Below the pieces are notes generated by a model that was given only the letters and a program-made list of their open reading frames with translations, was not told the DNA's origin and did no database searches. Made by a program: the position numbers and the translations under genes. Shown here piece after piece: positions 8,497-17,040 of a DNA stretch of 64,000 bases (positions within the stretch are counted from its first letter, which is position 1; every line of letters begins with the position of its first letter). Location of the stretch: contig NZ_FUYL01000013.1 in NCBI RefSeq assembly GCF_900167935.1, positions 61,876 to 125,875 on the forward strand, read 5' to 3'. Origin of the DNA: Maribacter arcticus (lineage in GTDB: Bacteria; Bacteroidota; Bacteroidia; Flavobacteriales; Flavobacteriaceae).

Positions 8497-11070
8497 TTGA
8501 AAAAGGTAATGCCAACAACGAAGACCAGCTGGTTAAATAGCTACAAAACCCATCAGGGCAATGATGAAATGTATTCATTGAACGATGAGGTAAAACCTTA
8601 TTGGAATAAATTATTTAAGGGATTTGATAAACTTGGGGTGAATGGATTAACGGCGCGCCAAAAAGATATTGATTGGTTATTGTCTGAGAACGGCGTAACC
8701 TACAACGTATACAATGATCCAAAAGGAATGCATAGGCCTTGGAGCTTGAATGTGGTTCCTTTTGTATTGCATCAAGAAGAATGGAATAGGGTAGAGGCAG
8801 GTTTAAAACAAAGGGCCGAATTACTCAATTTAGTTTTAAAAGATGTTTACGGCGAGCGAAAGCTAATTAAAGATGGTATTGTGCCATATGAGGTCATTTA
8901 TGGGCATCGTGGTTTTTTAAGACAATGCTCTGGAATGGAGCTTAATATGGAAAAGTTTTTATCCATATACGCAGCAGATTTATGTCGCGGCACCGATGGT
9001 CGTTTGTGGGTGGTTAATGATCGTACAGAAGCACCTTCAGGTATGGGGTATGCCTTAGAGAATAGATCTACAAGCAGTAGAATTCTTCCTGAGATGTTCG
9101 CGAAAATGAATGTTAAACGGTTGTCTGGTTTCTTTCAAAAATTCAATCAGATGCTTATTGATGCTGCTCCAGGTAAAAAAGAGAATCCGAATATTGTAAT
9201 TCTAACTCCTGGATCACATAATGAAACTTATTTTGAACATGCCTACATGGCTTCCTTTTTAGGATATCCATTAGTTCAAGGCAATGATTTGGTCGTGCGC
9301 GATGGTTTTCTTTGGATGAAATCATTACAAGGTTTAAAACAGATAGATGTAGTATTGCGTAGGGTAGATGATGCATTTACAGATCCATTAGAATTACGTG
9401 AAGATTCACATTTAGGCGTAGCAGGATTATTAGATGTAGTTAGAAGAAAAAATGTATCGGTCATTAATCCGATAGGAAGTGGAGTTATTGAAAATCCTGG
9501 GTTAATTCCTTTTATGCCAGCGATTGCTAAATATTTCTTGAAAGAAGAGTTGATATTACCGCAAATAGCCTCTTGGTGGTGCGGACAAGAAAAAGAGAAA
9601 AATTACGTACTAGAAAATTTATCGAAATTAGTAGTTAAAAGAATAGATCGTACCAATAGAGAAAGTATCTATTTTGGAGAGTTAATGAGTGTCAAAGAGA
9701 TAGATGCACTTAAAAAAGTGATTATAGAACGACCGTATCGGTTTGTTGCTCAAGAGCATATTAATTTTTCTACAGCTCCGAATCTTACAAATGAAAGCTT
9801 AGAACCAAGAAATGTTGTTGCTCGGGCATTTTGTATTGCCTCAAAAGACCAATATTCGGTAATGCCGGGTGGTTTGGTTAGGGTTGCATCAGACAGCGAA
9901 ACAGTTAGGGTTTCTAATCAGCGAGGTGGTACAAGTAAAGATTTATGGATTTTAGATGAGACCGCTTCAACAGAAGATAAAAGTAGACAATGGCAACAGA
10001 AATCATCGGTTGCAATTTCAGGATTAAATGACTTGCCAAGTCTAACGGCAGAAAATTTATATTGGGCAGGGCGTTATGTTGGGCGTACTTTAGTTAACGC
10101 TCGCTTTTTACGTACCGTAATGCGCCAAATGGCTATAGTACAAAATAGGGATGAAAAACCTGATTCTGAAAAGCTAAAAGTGTTGTTCAAAGCCGTTACC
10201 CACTTAACGGCAACCTACCCAGGTTTTATTGAGAAGGATAAGAATGGAAAACTGGCAATGGATAATCCTTACGAAGAAATGCTATCTGTTATTTTAGATA
10301 AAAATAGAGTTGGTAGTTTGGCCCACACCATAGGTATGTTCAGTAATTCATACTATTCTATTCGTAATTTATGGTCTTCAGATATGTGGCGTGTATTTGA
10401 AAATATCCAAAAATTATGGAATTCTTTAGTAGATGGTGAGGATCATTCCATCAACCGAATTTTAAAAGTATTGAATCAATTAATTACCCGCTTAATTGCT
10501 TTTATGGGGTTGATTGAAGAAAGTATTATGGTGCAACAAGGTTTGTTGCTTTATTTTATTGGATTGCAATTAGAGCAAAGCTCGTTGACTATTACTAAAT
10601 GTCGTGCCTTACTAACCATTAAATATGACGAGCAGGTAGAATATGATTTGTTGGAGTATTTACTGACAAGCCATGAAAGTTTGAATATTTATCGATACAG
10701 TTATCGTTCGCATATTGAGTTAGAGCATGTGCTTGATTTAGTAGTGCTTGATTTAGATTATGCACGTTCATTAACCTTTATGATAAATCGATTACAGAAA
10801 GATATTTCTCGTTTACCACATTCGAAACAAGACCATCAATTAAGTAACTATCAGAAATTTGTATTCGAGGCCTTTTCAAAGTTGAGGTTAGCAGAATCTA
10901 CAGAATTAGCTAAGACAAAATCTGAAACTGATTATGCTAGAGAAGAACTTAATCATTTAATGAAAACTCTCTCTAAGCTTCTGCATCAGACCTCGCAATC
11001 TATTTCAAACACGTATTTCAATCACACAGACAAGCAAAATCAATTGTTTACACAGTCTTTTCCTATTTGA
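8497..11070 (+). CDS. circularly permuted ATP-grasp plus alpha-E domain protein
   Basis: About 857 residues. The N-terminal 480 or so form a circularly permuted ATP-grasp type 2 domain (MHRPWSLNVVPFVL, DGRLWVVNDRTEAPSGMGYALENR, VINPIGSGVIENPG), predicted to join a carboxylate to an amine using ATP. From LPSLTAENLYWAGRYVGRT (about residue 510) to about 820 is the alpha-E domain, a helical module of unknown role that almost always accompanies this ATP-grasp. Both are usually separate proteins; here they are fused. The gene starts in the base after the stop of the transglutaminase-DUF2126 gene if TTG 8497 is used; ATG 8509 is the alternative. Tight packing indicates translational coupling. Substrate unknown. 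The last 40 residues are hydrophilic and poorly conserved in appearance. Confidence 0.88.
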   Translation: MKKVMPTTKTSWLNSYKTHQGNDEMYSLNDEVKPYWNKLFKGFDKLGVNGLTARQKDIDWLLSENGVTYNVYNDPKGMHRPWSLNVVPFVLHQEEWNRVEAGLKQRAELLNLVLKDVYGERKLIKDGIVPYEVIYGHRGFLRQCSGMELNMEKFLSIYAADLCRGTDGRLWVVNDRTEAPSGMGYALENRSTSSRILPEMFAKMNVKRLSGFFQKFNQMLIDAAPGKKENPNIVILTPGSHNETYFEHAYMASFLGYPLVQGNDLVVRDGFLWMKSLQGLKQIDVVLRRVDDAFTDPLELREDSHLGVAGLLDVVRRKNVSVINPIGSGVIENPGLIPFMPAIAKYFLKEELILPQIASWWCGQEKEKNYVLENLSKLVVKRIDRTNRESIYFGELMSVKEIDALKKVIIERPYRFVAQEHINFSTAPNLTNESLEPRNVVARAFCIASKDQYSVMPGGLVRVASDSETVRVSNQRGGTSKDLWILDETASTEDKSRQWQQKSSVAISGLNDLPSLTAENLYWAGRYVGRTLVNARFLRTVMRQMAIVQNRDEKPDSEKLKVLFKAVTHLTATYPGFIEKDKNGKLAMDNPYEEMLSVILDKNRVGSLAHTIGMFSNSYYSIRNLWSSDMWRVFENIQKLWNSLVDGEDHSINRILKVLNQLITRLIAFMGLIEESIMVQQGLLLYFIGLQLEQSSLTITKCRALLTIKYDEQVEYDLLEYLLTSHESLNIYRYSYRSHIELEHVLDLVVLDLDYARSLTFMINRLQKDISRLPHSKQDHQLSNYQKFVFEAFSKLRLAESTELAKTKSETDYAREELNHLMKTLSKLLHQTSQSISNTYFNHTDKQNQLFTQSFPI

Positions 11071-11072
11071 GT

Positions 11073-11963
11073 ATGATATTTAATGTAACACATACCACTA
11101 AGTACGAATATAATGCCCCGGTCAGTTATTGTCATAATATTGCTACGTTACGACCAAGGGAATCGAAGGGGCAAGAGCTTTTAGATTATAAAATACAAAT
11201 AACTCCAGAACCCGCTGAAATATCTGAACGTATTGATTTTTTTGGAAATTTTATTACCCGTTTTTCTATTCAAACAGAGCATAAGGTATTAAAGGTAACT
11301 ACCAAGAGTAAAATTAAACGAGAATATGTTCAATATCATGAATTGTTTAATAGTGATGCTTGTACGAGTATTACCATGAATGATGCACTATTTGCATTGA
11401 AAGGAATGAGTCCTGAAATTCTCGAAGCAAAACAGTACATTCTTGAATCGATTTTTATCAGAAGAACAGATAAGAATATACGTGATTATGCTGAATTGTC
11501 TTTTAAAGGAAACCGTTCCGTTTTTGATGCAGCCTACGAATTAATGCAACGTATTTATACCGATTTCGATTTCGATTCAGAGTTTTCTACAATTTCGACT
11601 CCTATAGAAGATGTTATGAAAGAGAAAAAGGGAGTTTGTCAAGATTTCGCACAGATTGCAATTGCTTGTATTCGTTCTGTCGGTTTACCTGCACGATACA
11701 TTAGTGGTTATATTGAAACCTTACCAGCTCCTGGAAAGAAAAAATTGGTTGGCGCCGATGCATCACACGCGTGGTTCGCCATTTTTATACCTAGTTTCGG
11801 TTGGGTAGATTTTGACCCTACTAATAATCAGATTCCAAAAGACCAACATATAGTTGTAGGGTGGGGTAGAGATTATTATGATGTACCACCGTTAAAAGGA
11901 GTGGTTTACGGTAGTGGACAAAGTACGTTAAAAGTTGCTGTCGATATTGCTGCAGTTGTGTAA
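11073..11963 (+). CDS. transglutaminase family cysteine peptidase
   Basis: 296 residues with the same N-domain as the large protein (MIFNVTHTTKYEYNAPVSYCHN) and a core with complete Cys189-His232-Asp248 triad (GVCQDFAQ, ASHAWFAIF, DFDPTNN). No signal peptide, so it should act in the cytosol on a peptide or isopeptide bond. I chose the ATG at 11073 because it gives the usual short family N-terminus; TTG 11067 overlapping the upstream stop is the alternative. The gene closes the three-gene operon. In related operons a proteasome-like Ntn hydrolase (Anbu) often sits next to these genes; none is present here. A short terminator-like hairpin follows at 11962-11986. Confidence 0.9.
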   Translation: MIFNVTHTTKYEYNAPVSYCHNIATLRPRESKGQELLDYKIQITPEPAEISERIDFFGNFITRFSIQTEHKVLKVTTKSKIKREYVQYHELFNSDACTSITMNDALFALKGMSPEILEAKQYILESIFIRRTDKNIRDYAELSFKGNRSVFDAAYELMQRIYTDFDFDSEFSTISTPIEDVMKEKKGVCQDFAQIAIACIRSVGLPARYISGYIETLPAPGKKKLVGADASHAWFAIFIPSFGWVDFDPTNNQIPKDQHIVVGWGRDYYDVPPLKGVVYGSGQSTLKVAVDIAAVV

Positions 11964-11986
11964 ACCATTTTCGACGATTGGTTTTT
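11962..11986 (+). terminator. probable terminator of the transglutaminase operon
   Basis: AAACCA and TGGTTT form a 6-base stem around an 11-base centre that can pair further (TCG with CGA), followed by T residues. It overlaps the end of the last transglutaminase gene and lies between two convergent operons. The short stem keeps confidence moderate. Confidence 0.55.
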
Positions 11987-11993
11987 ATCAAAA

Positions 11994-12740
11994 TTAAAAA
12001 CCTAAAAATTTCAATATTAGATAAAAAACGGAAGGGCATAATAAACAACCAATTCCTGTATAGAATGTTGCTGTTAATGCTCCGTAAGGAACGAGCTTTT
12101 CATCAGTAGCCGCCAAACCTGCAACAACACCACTTGTAGTGCCAATCAATCCACCAAACACAACAGCGGCATGCGGGTTGTCTAACTTAATTCGTTTGGC
12201 AATCAATGGAGTTGCAATAGTGGTGAAAATAGTTTTTACAACTCCTGTGGCTACACTAATAGCAATTACATCAGAACTTGCACCCAGTGCAGTGCCAGTA
12301 ACCGGGCCTACAATGTAGGTTCCAGCACCTGCTGCAATGGTTGCCATACTTACCGCGTCTGTATAACCCATGAAGTAAGCAATTATAGCCCCAATAAAAA
12401 ATGTCACAGTGACTCCAATAAGTAGCGAAATGATACCGGCAAGTCCGGCTTGTTTTATTTTCGAAATGTCGGCACTCATTGCAGTAGCTACCACTGCAAA
12501 ATCTCTAAACATAGACCCACCTAATATTGCCATACCTGCAAAAATGGGAATATCTGCCATACCTTTCTTATCACCAGTAAATGCTAATGCTAAGCCTATT
12601 AGAATTGCAATGGCTACCCCAGGTATTTTGTTCCTCAATAGTTTTTTGGAAATCCAAAAAGAAAAAAGCATTATGATGCCTACAAATAGAAATGCGAATA
12701 CGAGTCCATTCTTTGAAATAATCTTTTCAATGATTTCCAT
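11994..12740 (-). CDS. madM: malonate transporter subunit MadM
   Basis: 248-residue polytopic membrane protein, about seven to eight hydrophobic helices, matching the MadM subunit of the two-part Na+-dependent malonate importer first described in Malonomonas rubra. Typical stretches are PIFAGMAILGGSMFRDFAVVATAM and ATIAAGAGTYIVGPVTGTALGASSDVIA, rich in Gly and small residues. It follows madL after 2 bases and so is probably translationally coupled, with the matB-like gene first in the operon. Imports malonate into the cytosol for activation to malonyl-CoA. Substrate assignment rests on family and neighbours. Confidence 0.88.
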   Translation of the reverse strand: MEIIEKIISKNGLVFAFLFVGIIMLFSFWISKKLLRNKIPGVAIAILIGLALAFTGDKKGMADIPIFAGMAILGGSMFRDFAVVATAMSADISKIKQAGLAGIISLLIGVTVTFFIGAIIAYFMGYTDAVSMATIAAGAGTYIVGPVTGTALGASSDVIAISVATGVVKTIFTTIATPLIAKRIKLDNPHAAVVFGGLIGTTSGVVAGLAATDEKLVPYGALTATFYTGIGCLLCPSVFYLILKFLGF

Positions 12741-12742
12741 AC

Positions 12743-13117
12743 TTATGTTTTTGGAATTTCATTGTTTCTGCCAATTTTAGATAAAACAGGGACTAAAAGC
12801 ATACAAATAATAGTAGTGACGATACCAGCAACAACAGCGACGAAGCCACCAGAAACTGCAGCTTTTACATTAAGCGTTGCAGCCATAGCAACAATAATGG
12901 GAATGTACATCGCGCTCCAAAACCAAACACCTTTTTCAGTTTCAGGAATTAACCAACCTTTTTTTCTAAGATAAATACTCGAGGCCATTAATAGAATCAT
13001 GGCAAAACCTACGCCACCAATATCATTATTGATGTTAATGAGTTTGCCTAATAAATTTCCTAAAAATTTGCCGAGTAAAAAACAGGCTGCTAGTAATGCT
13101 ACCCCATATATTTTCAT
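12743..13117 (-). CDS. madL: malonate transporter subunit MadL
   Basis: 124 residues with four predicted membrane helices and the MadL pattern (ACFLLGKFLGNLLGKLININNDIGGVGFAM in the first half; MYIPIIVAMAATLNVKAA in the third helix). It pairs with MadM as the small subunit of the malonate/Na+ symporter. It starts 12 bases after the stop of the matB-like gene and ends 2 bases before madM, so the order matB-madL-madM is one transcription unit. No other role is likely for an adjacent L/M pair. Confidence 0.88.
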   Translation of the reverse strand: MKIYGVALLAACFLLGKFLGNLLGKLININNDIGGVGFAMILLMASSIYLRKKGWLIPETEKGVWFWSAMYIPIIVAMAATLNVKAAVSGGFVAVVAGIVTTIICMLLVPVLSKIGRNNEIPKT

Positions 13118-13129
13118 ACTTCTGTGAAT

Positions 13130-14608
13130 TTATGTAAATAGTTTTTTGATGTCATTCTTTGTCACTTTTCCCATAACGTTTCTGGGTAATTCTTCTTGGA
13201 AAATGTATTTTCTAGGTGTTTTGTAAGCAGGTAGTTTTTCATGAATCCACGATGTTAAATCTTCAACTGATAGTTCATCAAGTTTTAAAACAATACTTGC
13301 ACCGATAATTTCTCCCCATTCCAAATCTGGAATGCCAACGACACCACAATCTTTAATTTTGGGGTGTGTACGAAGTACTTCTTCAATTTCTAAAGCAGAT
13401 ATTTTATATCCGCCAGATTTAATAATATCTACTGAATTTCTACCTAAAATTTGGTAACTATCTACATCGAATATGGCTATATCTCCAGAATGAAACCATC
13501 CATCAGCAGTAAAGGCCTCAGCAGTAGCCTCAGGCTTTCGCCAATATTCTTTAAAAACATTGGGTCCCTTAATTTGAATTTCTCCAGGTTCACCAACGGT
13601 AACAATTTGATTGTTTTCATCGACCAGTCTAATAGATACACCGTGTAACGGTTGACCGATATGACCTGGTCTACGTGTGCCATTATATGGGTTGCTAATG
13701 GCCATACCCATTTCAGTCATGCCATAGCGTTCTAATAAGGTATGTTCACTAATTTCTTTCCATTCCTCTAAAACACTAACAGGTAGTGCCGCGGAACCGG
13801 AAACCATTAATCTGAATTTGGATAAGTGTTTTGAAATTTCCTTTTTTTCTGTAGTAGTACGTTCGTTGAAATAAGTAATCAATTTAAAATATATCGTTGG
13901 TACGGCCATAAAGACATTAACCTCGTCTTTTGAGAAAATATCAAATATCGCTTTCGGGCTAAATTTTGGAAGAAATTCACAACATGCCCCACTCCATAAA
14001 GCACAACTCAACATATTTATAATGCCGTGTACGTGGTGTAATGGTAAGACATTTAGCACATGATCATCTTTGTTCCATTCCCAAGAGGTAGTCAGGGCAG
14101 TAATTTGTGCTTCGATATTGGCATGGGTAGTTACGACACCTTTTGGTAATCCGGTAGTACCACTGGTATATAGAATAAGTGCGCTACGGTCTAAGGTAAT
14201 AGTTGGTAATTCACATTTTTTTAATGATATATCTGCATACTTAATAAATCGAATATTGGTGCTTTTAAATAGAGGAGAAAGTAATTCTGTAAAAGCTTCT
14301 GTATAAATTACTGTTGTGGCTTGCGTGTCTTCTAAAACGTATTGAATAGAAGGTAGCGGATGTTTTTCACACAAGGGAACAGCAATACCGCCAGCTCTCC
14401 ATATTCCCCATTGAACAGCGGCGTATGAAAAACTCGCAGGAACTAAAAAAGCAATTCTAGCTTGGTTTAAATCCTTTTTGTCTTGTAGTACGTTAGCAGA
14501 AACATGTTCTGATTGCTCTAATAGTTGGTAGTATGTATGGTTTTCACCATCACTTTTGATGGCAACTCTTTCTGTAAACAAAGAGGCTCTTTCAATTAAT
14601 GTTATCAT
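13130..14608 (-). CDS. matB: malonyl-CoA synthetase (MatB/ACSF3-like acyl-CoA ligase)
   Basis: 492-residue AMP-forming acyl-CoA ligase. The core motifs are ILYTSGTTGLPKGVVTTHANI (phosphate loop), ERYGMTEMGMAISNP (the form seen in MatB and ACSF3), SGDIAIFDVDSYQILGR (hinge region) and PRNVMGKVTKNDI with the catalytic Lys near the C-terminus. It should turn malonate, ATP and CoA into malonyl-CoA in the cytosol. The RRPGHIG segment after the TEMG motif carries the Arg expected for holding the second carboxylate of malonate. First gene of the operon with madL and madM, which supports malonate as substrate. A decarboxylase gene (matA) is not present, so the malonyl-CoA may feed fatty acid or polyketide synthesis. 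Confidence 0.85.
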   Translation of the reverse strand: MITLIERASLFTERVAIKSDGENHTYYQLLEQSEHVSANVLQDKKDLNQARIAFLVPASFSYAAVQWGIWRAGGIAVPLCEKHPLPSIQYVLEDTQATTVIYTEAFTELLSPLFKSTNIRFIKYADISLKKCELPTITLDRSALILYTSGTTGLPKGVVTTHANIEAQITALTTSWEWNKDDHVLNVLPLHHVHGIINMLSCALWSGACCEFLPKFSPKAIFDIFSKDEVNVFMAVPTIYFKLITYFNERTTTEKKEISKHLSKFRLMVSGSAALPVSVLEEWKEISEHTLLERYGMTEMGMAISNPYNGTRRPGHIGQPLHGVSIRLVDENNQIVTVGEPGEIQIKGPNVFKEYWRKPEATAEAFTADGWFHSGDIAIFDVDSYQILGRNSVDIIKSGGYKISALEIEEVLRTHPKIKDCGVVGIPDLEWGEIIGASIVLKLDELSVEDLTSWIHEKLPAYKTPRKYIFQEELPRNVMGKVTKNDIKKLFT

Positions 14609-15143
14609 GTGTAATTGGTACTAAATAAACGTGTAAGCTAAACAAGGTAAGCACCAATACTGGAAATGCCAAAATAGATGGTAAAATTACTTTATCAAGG
14701 GAATTATGTTATAACGATATTTTTAGAATCAACGCCCAGATTAAATAAAATAAGCCCTTGAAAAGCTATATGGAGGGTATGTCATTTATTACACTTTCTT
14801 AAAGCAGAATGTGCTTGTAAAAACTGTTTTATTAAAGACCAATCTATATCTTATAGTAATTCGGTTTAAAAAAGAAGATATCCCCTAACTATTTAGGATG
14901 GTTCAGTTACAAGCTTCTAGAATTAAACAAAGGATGCTAGTAGTTTTTTAAAAACGTTCGAATATCGTTAAAATTTAGCGAATAGCTCACTACAATTTGT
15001 CTCATAGATAAGACTATTTAGTTCATTCTTGTGTCTCTAAGAATGAAAACGTTGAATGACCTATATTTAGGAAAAATTGACACAAAAAGTAGGTTAATAT
15101 TGAGTTGATAATTTTATTTTAGTTGAATTATAAAAAACAAAAG
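14609..15143. other. 535-base divergent intergenic region
   Basis: Lies between the malonate operon (leftward) and the GH2 gene (rightward), so it must hold both promoters. AT-rich, no open frame of note. It contains the perfect inverted repeat at 15022-15047 and, near the GH2 start, a TAATATTG element at 15095-15102 that resembles the Bacteroidetes -7 box (TAnnTTTG), with a TTG 15 bases before it, which is shorter than usual. I see no tRNA, riboswitch or mobile-element trace. Confidence 0.6.
15022..15047. repeat. perfect 9-base inverted repeat upstream of GH2 gene
   Basis: TTCATTCTT at 15022-15030 and AAGAATGAA at 15039-15047, 8 bases apart, so centres are 17 bases apart. Lies 97 bases before the GH2 start and 48 bases upstream of its best -7 candidate. 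A size and place fitting an operator for a dimeric regulator; there is no T-run after it, so it is not a terminator. Confidence 0.55.
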
Positions 15144-16988
15144 ATGAACCAGATTATTTCGAATACACCAAAAACCAAAGTATTACGAATTTTATTCCTT
15201 TTGCTTATCTCTATTTCTCAACCAATAATGGGACAATGGAGCCCATCGGGAGATAAAATCAAAACAAAATGGGCTGAAAAAATCACTCCAGATACTGTTC
15301 TTTCAGAATATCCCAGACCAATTATGGAACGTGATGAATGGAGAAATTTAAATGGTCTTTGGGATTATGCTATACAGAAAAAAGGGAGTACTGCACCGAC
15401 TAATTATCAAGGTAAAATACTAGTTCCGTTTGCGGTCGAGTCAAGTTTATCTGGAGTTATGAAAGAGGTTGGAACAGATAAAGAGCTTTGGTATAATACC
15501 ACTTTCGAAGTGTCTTCTAGTTGGAAGAATCAAGCCATATTATTACATTTTGGGGCTGTTGACTGGGAAACTGTTGTCTGGGTTAATGGTATAAAAGTAG
15601 GTTCTCATTTGGGTGGGTATACTCCTTTTTCATTTGATATCACACCTTTTCTTGTTGATGGACCGCAGCAGTTAACCGTAAAGGTTTGGGATCCTACTAG
15701 CGATGGTCCTCAACCTAGAGGTAAGCAGGTGAATAAACCAGAAGGAATATGGTATACATCTGTAACAGGAATTTGGCAAACTGTGTGGATAGAACCTGTT
15801 TCAAAAAAACATATTGAACATATAAAGACAGTACCTGATATAGATAATGGAATAATAAAAGTGTTGCCTATTGTTAAAGGAGTTGAGTATGGTGATATAA
15901 TTGAAGTTGTTGTTTTTGAAGGCGATAATGAAGTAGCTACGGCTAAAGCAGCTGTTGGTGAAGAACTTGTTTTGTCGTTACCTAATGCGAAACTTTGGTC
16001 ACCAGAATCACCATTTTTATATGATTTGAAAATAAAGATATTAAGTAATAATGACGTTGTAGATGAGGTTGAAAGTTATGTTGGTATGCGAAAGATTAGT
16101 ATGAAAAAGGATGCTTTTGGTATTGTTCGTATGCAGCTAAATAACGAGGATTATTTTCAATTTGGCCCATTGGATCAAGGCTGGTGGCCAGATGGGCTAT
16201 ATACTGCGCCTAGTGATGATGCTTTAAAATATGATATTGAAAAAACCAAGGAACTGGGTTTTAATATGATTAGAAAACATGTAAAAGTTGAACCAGCAAG
16301 ATGGTATACCCATTGCGATAGGCTGGGTATTTTGGTGTGGCAAGATATGCCAAGTGGAGACAAGAGTCCTCAATGGCAGAGCCATAATTATTTTGATGGC
16401 ACCGAACTAAAGAGAAGTGCAGCTTCAGAAAAGATATATAAAACAGAGTGGAAGGATATAATGGACTATTTATACTCTTACCCAAGTATTGTGGTTTGGG
16501 TACCTTTCAATGAAGCTTGGGGCCAATTTAAAACAGAAGAAATTACAGAATGGACAAAAGCATATGATTCAAATAGGTTAGTTAATTCTGCAAGTGGAGG
16601 CAACTTTTATCGTACAGGTGATATTGTTGATTTACATAACTACCCAGGTCCTGATATGTATTTGTATGATGCACAAAGAGTCAATGTGCTTGGTGAATAT
16701 GGAGGAATTGGACTTCCTTTAGAAAATCATTTATGGAAACCTGATAATAATTGGGGCTATGTTAAGTTCAAAAATTCAAAAGAATCTACAGCCGAATATG
16801 TTAAGTATGCTAAAGAATTGAAGAAACTGGTTAAGGCTGGATTCTCAGCTGCGGTATATACACAAACGACTGATGTTGAAGGAGAGGTAAACGGTTTTAT
16901 GACTTATGACCGTAAAGTAGATAAGATGAATATAAAAGAAGTGAAAGCAGTAAACTTGGAGGTTATAAATGCCTTAAATCATCAATAG
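15144..16988 (+). CDS. secreted glycoside hydrolase family 2 (beta-galactosidase/glucuronidase type)
   Basis: 614 residues from the ATG at 15144. This start places a signal peptide at once (KVLRILFLLLISISQPIMG), whereas the TTG at 15123 only adds a charged lead. The GH2 sugar-binding jelly-roll (PRPIMERDEWRNLNGLWDYAI; GKQVNKPEGIWYTSVTGIWQTVW), an Ig-like domain and the TIM barrel follow. Acid/base Glu457 lies in PFNEAWGQF and the likely nucleophile Glu518 in VLGEYGG. It lacks the C-terminal domains of LacZ and is shorter. It should hydrolyse a beta-linked sugar in the periplasm or outside; the sugar cannot be read. No other glycan-use gene is adjacent. Confidence 0.88.
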   Translation: MNQIISNTPKTKVLRILFLLLISISQPIMGQWSPSGDKIKTKWAEKITPDTVLSEYPRPIMERDEWRNLNGLWDYAIQKKGSTAPTNYQGKILVPFAVESSLSGVMKEVGTDKELWYNTTFEVSSSWKNQAILLHFGAVDWETVVWVNGIKVGSHLGGYTPFSFDITPFLVDGPQQLTVKVWDPTSDGPQPRGKQVNKPEGIWYTSVTGIWQTVWIEPVSKKHIEHIKTVPDIDNGIIKVLPIVKGVEYGDIIEVVVFEGDNEVATAKAAVGEELVLSLPNAKLWSPESPFLYDLKIKILSNNDVVDEVESYVGMRKISMKKDAFGIVRMQLNNEDYFQFGPLDQGWWPDGLYTAPSDDALKYDIEKTKELGFNMIRKHVKVEPARWYTHCDRLGILVWQDMPSGDKSPQWQSHNYFDGTELKRSAASEKIYKTEWKDIMDYLYSYPSIVVWVPFNEAWGQFKTEEITEWTKAYDSNRLVNSASGGNFYRTGDIVDLHNYPGPDMYLYDAQRVNVLGEYGGIGLPLENHLWKPDNNWGYVKFKNSKESTAEYVKYAKELKKLVKAGFSAAVYTQTTDVEGEVNGFMTYDRKVDKMNIKEVKAVNLEVINALNHQ

Positions 16989-17040
16989 TTTATACCGAAT
17001 AATAATAGCACTCGATTTTTTTAAATTTTCAATATATAAA

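Noticed and set aside
15123..15143. TTG start for the GH2 gene
   Set aside because: The ATG at 15144 gives a typical signal peptide at the N-terminus.
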